This document shows positions 57,707-64,000 of a stretch of 64,000 bases of DNA, piece by piece. Within the stretch, counting starts at the first letter, position 1; each line of letters starts with the position of its first letter. Both the position numbers and the translations under genes were made by a program. The notes under the pieces were generated by a model. That model ran no database searches. It saw nothing but the letters and a program-made list of their open reading frames with translations, and was not told the DNA's origin. The stretch lies in NCBI RefSeq assembly GCF_011516635.5, contig NZ_CP096255.1, forward strand, positions 4,276,501-4,340,500. Direction: 5' to 3'. This DNA is from Bradyrhizobium barranii subsp. apii. Lineage in GTDB: Bacteria > Pseudomonadota > Alphaproteobacteria > Rhizobiales > Xanthobacteraceae.

Positions 57707-57851
57707 GCCTCGGCACCTCGCCCCCGCTTGCGGGGCGAGGTTGGGCTCGCTGGAGAAAGGCGCGCGGCCGTTCGGGAAGCAGCGCTCTGGTCCAACCGGG
57801 ACCCGGTATGCTTTGATGCGTGGGGCGGGAACTGTAACGCGCGGTGACCTC

Positions 57852-58157
57852 ATGTACATCGTCATTCGCAAGTACACCAAGGTTCGTTCGGTTGCGGACG
57901 CTGCTCGTCGCGCCAAGAGCGGCGTCGGTCAGATCCTGAGGCAATCGCCCGGATTCAGATCTTACTACGTGCTGGATGGGGGCGACGGCGTCGGTGTCGC
58001 CGTGATGATATTCGAGGACCGCGAAAGCGCGAATGCAGCGAACGCCAGGATAATGGAGTTTATTCAAGCAAGTCTGCATGACCTCGATCTTGGGGATCCC
58101 GAAATCACTGCCGGCGAAGTGTTGGTAAATATGGAACCTGATGCGTCCTCGGCATGA
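57852..58157 (+). CDS. Small dimeric alpha/beta-barrel (ABM-like) protein
   Basis: A 101-residue protein. MYIVIRKYTKVRSVADAARRAKSG, then SPGFRSYYVLDGGDGVGVAVMIFEDRESANAANARIMEFI follows the pattern of the antibiotic-biosynthesis monooxygenase/EthD-like fold, often used for stress or unknown oxidations. It sits between dodecin and a short acidic gene on the same strand. The start is the Met of MYIVIRKY, with GGTGA upstream; a 13-codon longer start is possible. Confidence 0.65.
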   Translation: MYIVIRKYTKVRSVADAARRAKSGVGQILRQSPGFRSYYVLDGGDGVGVAVMIFEDRESANAANARIMEFIQASLHDLDLGDPEITAGEVLVNMEPDASSA

Positions 58158-58309
58158 AGTACTCGTAAACGCCGCCAGTTGTGTGGGGTGCCGGCCCCTG
58201 CCACTGCTGTGGATCTGATCGCCGTCGCGCAGGGGCGATCGCGCCCTGGACATCCGGATGTCGTCGGTCAGGAATATTCGACTGCTCATGCTTTTCGAGG
58301 AGTAACAAC

Positions 58310-58489
58310 ATGAGGCAACACGATTTCGAAGCATTTTTCATCACAGCCACCGTCTGGACGCCGCTCGTAGCTATGGGCACCGCGATGCCGCCCCGAGATC
58401 CTGATGAAGACGAGGAGGACGAAGAGGGCGACGAAGAGGAGGATGAAGCCGACGAACCGGCGGTCGTACGCGAGCCGGATGAAGATTAG
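58310..58489 (+). CDS. Very acidic small protein
   Basis: A 59-residue protein with a short hydrophobic start (FEAFFITATVWTPLVAM) and a tail of Asp and Glu (DEDEEDEEGDEEEDEADEPA). GAGGAG eight bases before the ATG supports it as a real gene. Its role is unknown; acidic tails of this type bind metal or nucleic-acid-binding proteins. Confidence 0.6.
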   Translation: MRQHDFEAFFITATVWTPLVAMGTAMPPRDPDEDEEDEEGDEEEDEADEPAVVREPDED

Positions 58490-58638
58490 GCCGTGAACCC
58501 ATAAAGTAGGGCGGACCGGCGCTGCATGATGCCGAGTATTCGACGAACCTTGTGCATATCGTGTCAGAGCGATAGCAGTAGGGGGAAATCTCGCTCTTGC
58601 GAATTAAGGCACTTAAGCCAACGTAAGGACGCTGAAGT

Positions 58639-59280
58639 ATGCTCACTGTCTATGGCGAAGGTCGTGGGTTCCGCGTCGTTTGGCTGCTCGAGGAATTAGG
58701 GGTGGCTTATCGGCTGCGCCCGGTCGATCTGTTCGCTGTCGAGAATGATCCCGATTTTCTTGCGATCAACCCCGCCGGCTTTATCCCGGCGCTGCAGGAC
58801 GGCGAGATGATCATGGTCGAGTCGATCGCGATCCTCGAATACCTGCTCGCCCGCCACGGCCCGAGCCCGCTCGCCGTCGCTCCGGATGATCCGGTTTTCG
58901 CCGCCTATCTGCAATTCCTCCATTTGGGAGAGGCCGGGCTCGCTGGACCAATGAACGCCGTCATCGTCGGTCGCGCATTCGCCCCCGCAGCAGAGCGAAA
59001 CGCCCGGGTCACAATCTGGGCACTGGAGACCTTTCATAGCCGGCTGGGATTGGTCATCCAGCGTCTCGCAAATCGTCCATTTCTCGCCGGAGACCGCTTC
59101 ACTGCTGCTGACATTTCAGTGAGCTACGCTCTCCTGCTTGGTCTGCGAACCAGCAACTATACCCCGGGTTCAGTCGAGCGTGCCTATCTCGCCCGCACGA
59201 CGGCACGCCCCGCCTACGCCCGGGCGATGGAAATCTGCCAAGCCACCAAGGCTTGGGCGGAGCGATCACCGGCGTTGTAG
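58639..59280 (+). CDS. Glutathione S-transferase
   Basis: A 213-residue GST. The N-terminal thioredoxin-like domain has INPAGFIPALQDGEMIMVESIAILEYL (cis-Pro loop and glutathione-binding ES pair), and the C-terminal helical domain NRPFLAGDRFTAADISVSYAL contains the N-capping box. It could be a generic detoxifying GST. A maleylpyruvate-isomerase role in the nearby gentisate route is possible but not supported by position. Confidence 0.9.
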   Translation: MLTVYGEGRGFRVVWLLEELGVAYRLRPVDLFAVENDPDFLAINPAGFIPALQDGEMIMVESIAILEYLLARHGPSPLAVAPDDPVFAAYLQFLHLGEAGLAGPMNAVIVGRAFAPAAERNARVTIWALETFHSRLGLVIQRLANRPFLAGDRFTAADISVSYALLLGLRTSNYTPGSVERAYLARTTARPAYARAMEICQATKAWAERSPAL

Positions 59281-59362
59281 AGCCAAGTCGTGAATCCATA
59301 GAAGGGATTCCCACGAGCGGCCTGGACTAGCCAGCGTCGGCCAGTCCGCGCTATAATCTCTC

Positions 59363-59692
59363 ATGGGCTGGGATGCGAAAGACGTAGCGCTGCTCAAAAG
59401 GCTCTGGGCCGCAGGACAGAGCGCGGCACAGATTGCGCGCCGTCTCGGGTGTAGCCGTAACGCGGTCTGCGGGATGCTAACCCGTTCGGGCTTGAAGCGT
59501 GGCCACAAGCCGCCAACAGCAAGACCCAAGATAAGGCCGCCCCCGAAGCCAAGGCCGGCGTCGTCGGCCGCCCTGGTACGTCGAGTAGAAAAGAAAGTGT
59601 CGCGGAGCACCGCAGAGAGGCAGCAGCCCAAGGAATTCAGCAAGCAGCAGCTGTACGCCATTCTAGCTGAGGCGGTCAGGAACACAGGCTAA
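59363..59692 (+). CDS. GcrA-like DNA-binding protein
   Basis: A 109-residue protein. WDAKDVALLKRLWAAGQSAAQIARRLGCSRNAVCGMLTRSGL is the N-terminal helix-turn-helix of GcrA, the alphaproteobacterial cell-cycle regulator that binds methylated GANTC sites with sigma-70. After it comes a Pro/Lys-rich linker and a short tail FSKQQLYAILAEAVRN. It is shorter than typical GcrA, which is usually about 170 residues, so it is a GcrA-like paralogue rather than the main regulator. Confidence 0.78.
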   Translation: MGWDAKDVALLKRLWAAGQSAAQIARRLGCSRNAVCGMLTRSGLKRGHKPPTARPKIRPPPKPRPASSAALVRRVEKKVSRSTAERQQPKEFSKQQLYAILAEAVRNTG

Positions 59693-60083
59693 GCGTTAAC
59701 CACGACGGGCGTTACGCTCCGCGTCCGTGCCCTGATCCAGCTCGAACGGCTCGGCTTGTTGTGACCATTCCCCAAGCCTTGGTCTGCTTCGGGGCAATCG
59801 CGTCGGTTTGGTTTTCCCGAGACGACTTCCGGTCAGCCCCAGTGAGCGGACATCTTTAGTACCCCTCGCCAGGTCTCAAACGGGCCAATTCCGGACGTAA
59901 GAAGGCTGTCGCTTGTCATCCTCAAACGATGGCCGCTTTGTTCTTTTCCCTCCGCCTAAGGAAACGTCATTGCTCTGGCTGCGCTCGCGATCTCCGAGGG
60001 ACTACCTTTCATAAACTCGTACCTTGCAATAAAAGGTACCTTGTAATATATTGTCTTCCAACCAGGCCAACCGTGCGGCTGCC
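59693..60083. other. Intergenic region before the PadR operon
   Basis: No gene is supported. The last 80 bases are rich in A and T and hold the three 17-bp repeats described next; the rest shows no structure I can name. Confidence 0.45.
60003..60048. repeat. Three 17-bp-period direct repeats upstream of padR
   Basis: TACCTTTCATAA (60003), TACCTTGCAATA (60020) and TACCTTGTAATA (60037) recur at an exact period of 17 bases. Around the second junction AAGGTACCTT is also palindromic. They end 35 bases before the PadR start codon and probably form an operator array for PadR autoregulation, or overlap its promoter. Confidence 0.6.
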
Positions 60084-60407
60084 ATGACCGAACAGAACCA
60101 GGTCCAGCTCAAGAAAGGCGCGCTCGAATTGTGCGTGCTGGCGCTGCTGGCGCGCGGCGAGAGCTATGCCTACGAGATCGCCAGCGCACTCGCGGCCGGC
60201 GTCGGCATGGGAGAGGGAACGATCTATCCCCTGATGCGGCGCATGCAGGATGACCGACTGGTCGAAACCCGCCTCGCCGAATCGAACAGCGGCCCGCCGC
60301 GCAAATACTATCGGCTGACCCCGGCCGGCCGCGCTGCCTTCGCAGCGCAGAAGCGCGAGTGGCGGACGTTCACCGATGCCGTCAACCAGTTGCTGGGAGA
60401 ACGCTGA
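60084..60407 (+). CDS. PadR-family transcriptional regulator
   Basis: A 107-residue PadR protein. LKKGALELCVLALLARGESYAYEIASALAAGVGMGEGTIYPLMRRMQDDRLVETRL contains the winged helix, and KYYRLTPAGRAAFAAQKREW the dimerisation helix start. The start is the Met of MTEQNQVQLKK. It is directly followed (0-base gap) by the DUF1700 gene, the standard pairing in which PadR senses and represses a membrane-stress module. Confidence 0.92.
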   Translation: MTEQNQVQLKKGALELCVLALLARGESYAYEIASALAAGVGMGEGTIYPLMRRMQDDRLVETRLAESNSGPPRKYYRLTPAGRAAFAAQKREWRTFTDAVNQLLGER

Positions 60408-60980
60408 ATGAACCGCGTTGCCTTCTTGACCATTCTCAATGATGGGCTCGCCGGACTTCCGGCGCGGGAGATCGACGATATCCTCGCCGACTACATGTCC
60501 TATTTCGACGAAGCCGAGGCCTCCGGGCGAAGCGAGGCCGAGGTGGCTGCAGCGCTCGGCGATCCCCGGCGGTTAGCGCGCGAACTGCGCGCCGAAACCG
60601 GGCTGCGCCACTGGGAAAATCATCGCAGCCTGCGCAATTCTGGGGCCGCCCTGCTGGCGCTGGGCGGATTGGCAACGGTCGACATTCTGTTCCTGCTGCC
60701 GCTGCTGTTCGCGGCGATGCTGATCATGCTGGTGATGGGCCTCATCGTCGTCGTGCTCGGCATCGTCGGCATCGGGTTGCTGCTGAGCCTCGTCAAGCTC
60801 GGGCATTTCGCCTCAATCGCCGCGATGCTGCTGCGCGCGGTCGCCGGCATCGGGCTGATCGCCGGCAGCGTCGGGGGCGGCGCGCTGCTGCTGCTCGCGC
60901 TCAACAGCGTGGTGAAGATGCTCGGGAATTACGCCCGGCTGCACTACCGGCTGCTCAAGCCGGAACCGGACCTGGCTTAA
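60408..60980 (+). CDS. DUF1700 integral membrane protein
   Basis: A 190-residue protein. The N-terminal 70 residues are the cytoplasmic DUF1700 part (FLTILNDGLAGLPAREIDDILADYMSYFDEAEASGRSEAEVAAALGDPRRLARELRAE); several strong membrane segments follow (VDILFLLPLLFAAMLIMLVMGLIVVVLGIVGIGLLLSLV and AVAGIGLIAGSVGGGALLLLAL). It is the usual partner of PadR and DUF2807 proteins in envelope-stress or membrane-charge sensing modules. Confidence 0.88.
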   Translation: MNRVAFLTILNDGLAGLPAREIDDILADYMSYFDEAEASGRSEAEVAAALGDPRRLARELRAETGLRHWENHRSLRNSGAALLALGGLATVDILFLLPLLFAAMLIMLVMGLIVVVLGIVGIGLLLSLVKLGHFASIAAMLLRAVAGIGLIAGSVGGGALLLLALNSVVKMLGNYARLHYRLLKPEPDLA

Positions 60981-60998
60981 GAAGGTAGGAGGCGCGTC

Positions 60999-61925
60999 AT
61001 GAACAGACGTCTTGCGGGGATCGCGGTGGTGTCACTGAGCATTGCGGCAGCGTGCGCGATATTCACGGTTCTGATCTCGGCAACGGACTGGATCGACGGT
61101 GATTCCCGATCCTGGGCCGGCACGTTGCGGGGCTGCGCGACGCTGCCATGGGCGAAAAAGACCGGCTCAGGCGAGCGCCGCACCATCGATATGGGATGGC
61201 TCGGCAGCGATGCCGTCAACATCAAAATTCCGGCGCAGGTGCATTACCAGTCCTCACCCAAGCCACAGGCGAGCGTCAGCGGTGACGCCGACCTGATCAG
61301 CCATGTGCGCCTGCGCGATGGCACGCTGGAGTGGGACACGGTGGAGTGGGACCGCCTGGTCGACTGTTTTCCGGCGAACGATCTCGTCGTCCACTTCGCC
61401 GGCCCGGCGGTCACGGCATGGACATTGAACGGCTCGAGCCAACTCGACCTGTCCGACATCAAGCAGGATGTGCTGCGCATCACCATGCACGGCAGCGGCA
61501 CTGTGACAGCAAGCGGCGAGGCCAAGGAGGTATCGCTCGATGCCGCAGGCTCCGGCCGCGCCGACCTCGGCCGGCTCGTCGCCCAAAAAACCAGCGTGAA
61601 CATGAAGGGCAGCGCGGATCTGAAGCTCGCCGACATCAAACAGGACGTGCTGCGCATCACCATGCACGGCAGCGGCGTCGTCACCGCCAGCGGAGCGGCC
61701 CACGAGGTGTCGCTCGAGTCCGCAGGCTCCGGCCGCGCCGACCTCGGCCAGTTGATCACCGAACGAGCCAGCGCGCAAATCCACGGTAGCGCCGACGTCG
61801 ATCTCGCGCCGCGCCAGGATGCCGATATCTCGGTCTCCGGCAGTGCCGTCGTGAAACTGCATGGCGCCGTGGCGCGGATCAGTTCGCACGTGTCAGGTTC
61901 AGGAAAGATCAAGCAGGTGCCGTAG
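60999..61925 (+). CDS. DUF2807 (GIN domain) exported protein with internal duplication
   Basis: A 308-residue protein with an N-terminal membrane anchor or signal (AGIAVVSLSIAAACAIFTVLI) and a right-handed beta-helix of the DUF2807 type rich in GSG turns. A block of about 59 residues beginning SDIKQDVLRITMHGSG (61453) recurs at 61630 beginning ADIKQDVLRITMHGSG with few changes, and the DNA is nearly identical, so this is a recent tandem duplication inside the gene. AGGAGG before the ATG sets the start. It follows the DUF1700 gene. Confidence 0.85.
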   Translation: MNRRLAGIAVVSLSIAAACAIFTVLISATDWIDGDSRSWAGTLRGCATLPWAKKTGSGERRTIDMGWLGSDAVNIKIPAQVHYQSSPKPQASVSGDADLISHVRLRDGTLEWDTVEWDRLVDCFPANDLVVHFAGPAVTAWTLNGSSQLDLSDIKQDVLRITMHGSGTVTASGEAKEVSLDAAGSGRADLGRLVAQKTSVNMKGSADLKLADIKQDVLRITMHGSGVVTASGAAHEVSLESAGSGRADLGQLITERASAQIHGSADVDLAPRQDADISVSGSAVVKLHGAVARISSHVSGSGKIKQVP

Positions 61926-61970
61926 GCTCGTTGCAATCAGGCAGCCCTGCGAAATACGGAGGAGATGTCG

Positions 61971-62957
61971 ATGCACGCTTCCAGCCACGTCTGCAGGTTC
62001 CTTTCCGCCATCGCCTTCTGCCTCACGTCGACGCTGGCGCAGGCCGCCGGCCTGCGATTGATCGATATTGCCGCCGACGCCGATGGTCCGGCGATCCACG
62101 GCATGATCTGGTATCCCTGCGCCGAACCGCCGGGAGAGGTGAAGATCGGAAGGGTCATCCTGCCGGGGGTGCAGGACTGCCCGCTCGCAGGAGACCATCT
62201 GCCGCTGATCGCCGCTTCCCATGGACAGCGCGGCACATTTCTCGGCAATCACGACACCGCCGAAACCCTCGCCGACAACGGCTTTGTCGTTGCAGCCGTC
62301 AATCACCCCGGCGATACCGCGCAGGATCCAAGCCGTTCCGGCGACCTCTCGGTCTTCGTCGAGCGGCCCACCGACATCAAGCGCCTGATCGACTTCATGA
62401 TCGGGGTGTCGCCGTTCGCCGCAAGAATCGATCAAGCCAGAATCGGCTTCTTCGGCTTCTCGCGCGGTGGCTATACCGGACTTGTGCTGCTCGGCGCCAA
62501 TCCGGATTGGGCCGGAGCGGCCTCGAACTATTGTCGCCAAAGCCAGCTGCTGTTCTGCCAACAGATCCTCGGCAGGACATACCCGTCGCAGCCGCTCACG
62601 CACGATCCGCGGATCAAGGTCGCGGTGCTTGCCGATCCCCTGGCCATCTTCTTTTCCGCGGAGAGCCTGGCGCCTCTCAAGGCGCCGGTTCAACTCTGGG
62701 CATCGGAACGGGGTGGGGACGGCGTGCTGCTCCACGATGTCGCGGCTGTGGACGCAAACCTTCCGGCCCAACACGAATATCGCGTGGTTTCGAACGCCGG
62801 ACATTTCGCCTTCTTCCTATGTCCGCCGGCGCTGGTCAAAGAGCGGCCCGAACTCTGCGCGGATGCGCCCGGCTTCGACCGGGGCGCGTTCCATGCAGAG
62901 TTCAACGCCGACGTGCTCGCATTCTTCCGGAAATGGCTGGTCCGGCCAGCGGAGTAA
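61971..62957 (+). CDS. Exported alpha/beta hydrolase (dienelactone-hydrolase/PAF-hydrolase-like)
   Basis: A 328-residue protein with a signal peptide (SAIAFCLTSTLAQAA). PLIAASHGQRGT is the oxyanion segment, IGFFGFSRGGYTGLVLLG the G-x-S-x-G nucleophile elbow, and AGHFAFF the histidine of the triad. Four extra cysteines suggest disulphides in the periplasm. I start at the ATG at 61971 because GGAGGAG lies six bases before it; the ATG two codons earlier touches that site. Confidence 0.85.
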   Translation: MHASSHVCRFLSAIAFCLTSTLAQAAGLRLIDIAADADGPAIHGMIWYPCAEPPGEVKIGRVILPGVQDCPLAGDHLPLIAASHGQRGTFLGNHDTAETLADNGFVVAAVNHPGDTAQDPSRSGDLSVFVERPTDIKRLIDFMIGVSPFAARIDQARIGFFGFSRGGYTGLVLLGANPDWAGAASNYCRQSQLLFCQQILGRTYPSQPLTHDPRIKVAVLADPLAIFFSAESLAPLKAPVQLWASERGGDGVLLHDVAAVDANLPAQHEYRVVSNAGHFAFFLCPPALVKERPELCADAPGFDRGAFHAEFNADVLAFFRKWLVRPAE

Positions 62958-62977
62958 GACCAAGGGAGGTCGTTGAG

Positions 62978-63169
62978 ATGCGCGGCCTCAAGGCGCCAGT
63001 AGCAATGGACCTCCCCATCCTTTCGTATCGTGGTGTGGCGCTCCACCTCGGATCATTGAAACTCAGCATCCGCTCGCTCTCCGCACCAACCGCATGCTCC
63101 GGCACTACGCCGCGATTTGCCAGAACCGACCTGGTGGCATGTCCGGAAGGGGTCAAAACCGCCACCTGA
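62978..63169 (+). CDS. Small possible protein, uncertain
   Basis: A 63-residue frame (MRGLKAPVAMDLPILSYRGV up to PEGVKTAT) with a good GGGAGG eight bases before the ATG, directly after the hydrolase gene. The composition is plain, no family is recognised, and its end (CATGTCCGGAAGGGGTC) resembles a common rhizobial interspersed repeat. It may be non-coding. Confidence 0.28.
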   Translation: MRGLKAPVAMDLPILSYRGVALHLGSLKLSIRSLSAPTACSGTTPRFARTDLVACPEGVKTAT

Positions 63170-63276
63170 TCGGTTGGATCGAGCCTGAACCACGTCTCGA
63201 ACGATCTGAAAGCCGACGTTCTTTCAGGAGTTTACCGGCTCCAATATGGCGCACCTCACTAACTGAGGAAGCCATC

Positions 63277-63719
63277 ATGCCTGACATCTCAAGTGTTACC
63301 GAAGTGGTTTCGAAGCGCATCCCCTGGAATAAGGGGAAGATCGTTGGAGCGAAGCCGCCACTCCGGCCCAAGCACGTGTGGTCCATTCGTACGAAGCTTC
63401 AAGTCGAGGGGCGCGTTCGGGACCTTGCTATGTTCAATCTCGCCATCGACAGTAAGCTCCGCGGCTGCGACGTTGTGGCGCTTAAGGTCGGTGATATCGC
63501 CCCCAGCTCGCTGGGTGGATCGCCAGCGTCGGCTTAGACCCCCACATCTTCGGGACACACTCACTGCGTCGAACAAAGGCAACCCTGATCTACAGGCGGA
63601 CGGGCAACTTGAGAGCCGTCCAACTCCTGCTCGGTCATACCAAGATTGAAAGCACCGTCCGGTATCTGGGCATCGAAGTCGATGACGCCCTGGCAATAGC
63701 GGAACAGATTGACGTCTGA
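63277..63719 (+). pseudogene. Tyrosine recombinase (integrase) with its middle deleted
   Basis: The N-terminal part reads KHVWSIRTKLQVEGRVRDLAMFNLAIDSKLRGCDVVALKVGDI, and after a break near 63505 another frame gives WIASVGLDPHIFGTHSLRRTKATLIYRRTGNLRAVQLLLGHTKIESTVRYLGIEVDDALAIAEQIDV, which contains the HxxR, the LLGH and the catalytic Tyr of phage-type integrases. A stretch of roughly 60 residues between them is missing and the frame shifts, so the gene is dead. It is a trace of a former mobile element. Confidence 0.8.
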
Positions 63720-63725
63720 AGTGCC

Positions 63726-63751
63726 CGGGCAGAGCGTACATGCTCTGCCCG
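63726..63751. terminator. Perfect hairpin after the integrase relic
   Basis: CGGGCAGAGC and GCTCTGCCCG form a 10-bp stem with a 6-base loop, seven bases after the relic's stop. It is a plausible terminator. Confidence 0.6.
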
Positions 63752-63953
63752 TCGTCTCTCCGCTGCTTCGGGCCACGAGCGGAAGCACTCCACTGAGTGA
63801 GACTTTCGCTTCCAGGTGTAGTCTTCAGCTTCGGGCCGAGGTTGCAGGCAATCAGGTTGAGGAGGAAGTCGGCGGCGACGCGAGCGGGGCCTCGGTGTTT
63901 CGTCATTGCTCGCCTCGTGTTAGACTTTACCTGCCCAGTCAGGGAGAGCAGCC

Positions 63954-64000
63954 ATGACCGCCGAGTTCGATGAAGACCGCTTCAATATGGCTATCCGTAA
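63954..64000 (+). CDS. Start of a gene running off the right edge
   Basis: Fifteen codons (MTAEFDEDRFNMAIR) are visible after AGGGAGAGCAGCC, a good ribosome site. Too little is seen to assign a product. Confidence 0.45.
   Translation, partial: MTAEFDEDRFNMAIR

Noticed and set aside
58639..59280. The GST as the maleylpyruvate isomerase of the gentisate-like pathway
   Set aside because: It is 2.7 kb from the catabolic operon, separated by unrelated genes, and its sequence is that of a generic GST.

Overview
The window reads like the chromosome of a high-GC alphaproteobacterium, most probably Bradyrhizobium or a close relative. The pointers are an RpoH-type sigma factor paralogue with a readable RpoH box, a GcrA-like protein, a DUF6894 protein, large IorA/IorB-type indolepyruvate oxidoreductase subunits, many LivK-type binding proteins, and the GAGCATGATC palindromic repeat typical of this group. 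The genus is an inference; no rRNA or tRNA gene is present to prove it.

Region 1 (about 1-21 kb) is a surface-glycan or glycolipid locus. It holds a sugar aminotransferase, a nucleotidyltransferase, a flippase, an FkbM methyltransferase, a family 2 glycosyltransferase, an exported beta-propeller protein, a UDP-glucuronate 4-epimerase, an aldo/keto reductase and a second-type GlmS. Inside it is an unusual five-gene operon: thioesterase, NAD-synthetase-like, asparagine-synthase-like, acyl-AMP ligase and acyl carrier protein. Seven transcription units of this locus each carry one copy of the same upstream box (TCATGCRAAYGAAKGATG) in the same orientation, and in four of them a CCTA element follows at exactly the same distance. 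This looks like an undescribed dedicated promoter class or operator. Two divergent LuxR-type regulators sit in the middle, one with a degenerate receiver.

Region 2 (21-31.8 kb) has small exported proteins, an OmpR-type response regulator whose histidine kinase gene is frameshifted in the ATP-binding domain, an RpoH-like sigma factor, and an RND pump, adaptor and lipoprotein operon.

Region 3 (31.9-44.4 kb) holds two LivK-type binding proteins, two giant winged-helix/NB-ATPase/TPR regulators, a broken third regulator copy, an AraC regulator and several small exported proteins. Two of these small proteins are paralogues, and one of that pair appears to have an ATC start.

Region 4 (44.4-56 kb) is an aromatic-acid catabolic island: Rieske dioxygenase alpha (only its C-terminal tail) and beta, a CoA ligase, an SDR, two MarR regulators, IorB/IorA, a gentisate-dioxygenase-like bicupin, an FAH-family hydrolase, a hot-dog thioesterase and an EthD-like protein. 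The dioxygenase alpha gene was decapitated at about 44.39 kb, where it abuts the broken regulator, so the ring-hydroxylating first step is probably lost in this strain.

Region 5 (56-64 kb) is miscellaneous: small proteins, dodecin, a GST, a GcrA-like protein, a PadR/DUF1700/DUF2807 membrane-stress operon preceded by three 17-bp direct repeats, an exported hydrolase, and an integrase relic that marks old mobile DNA at the right edge.
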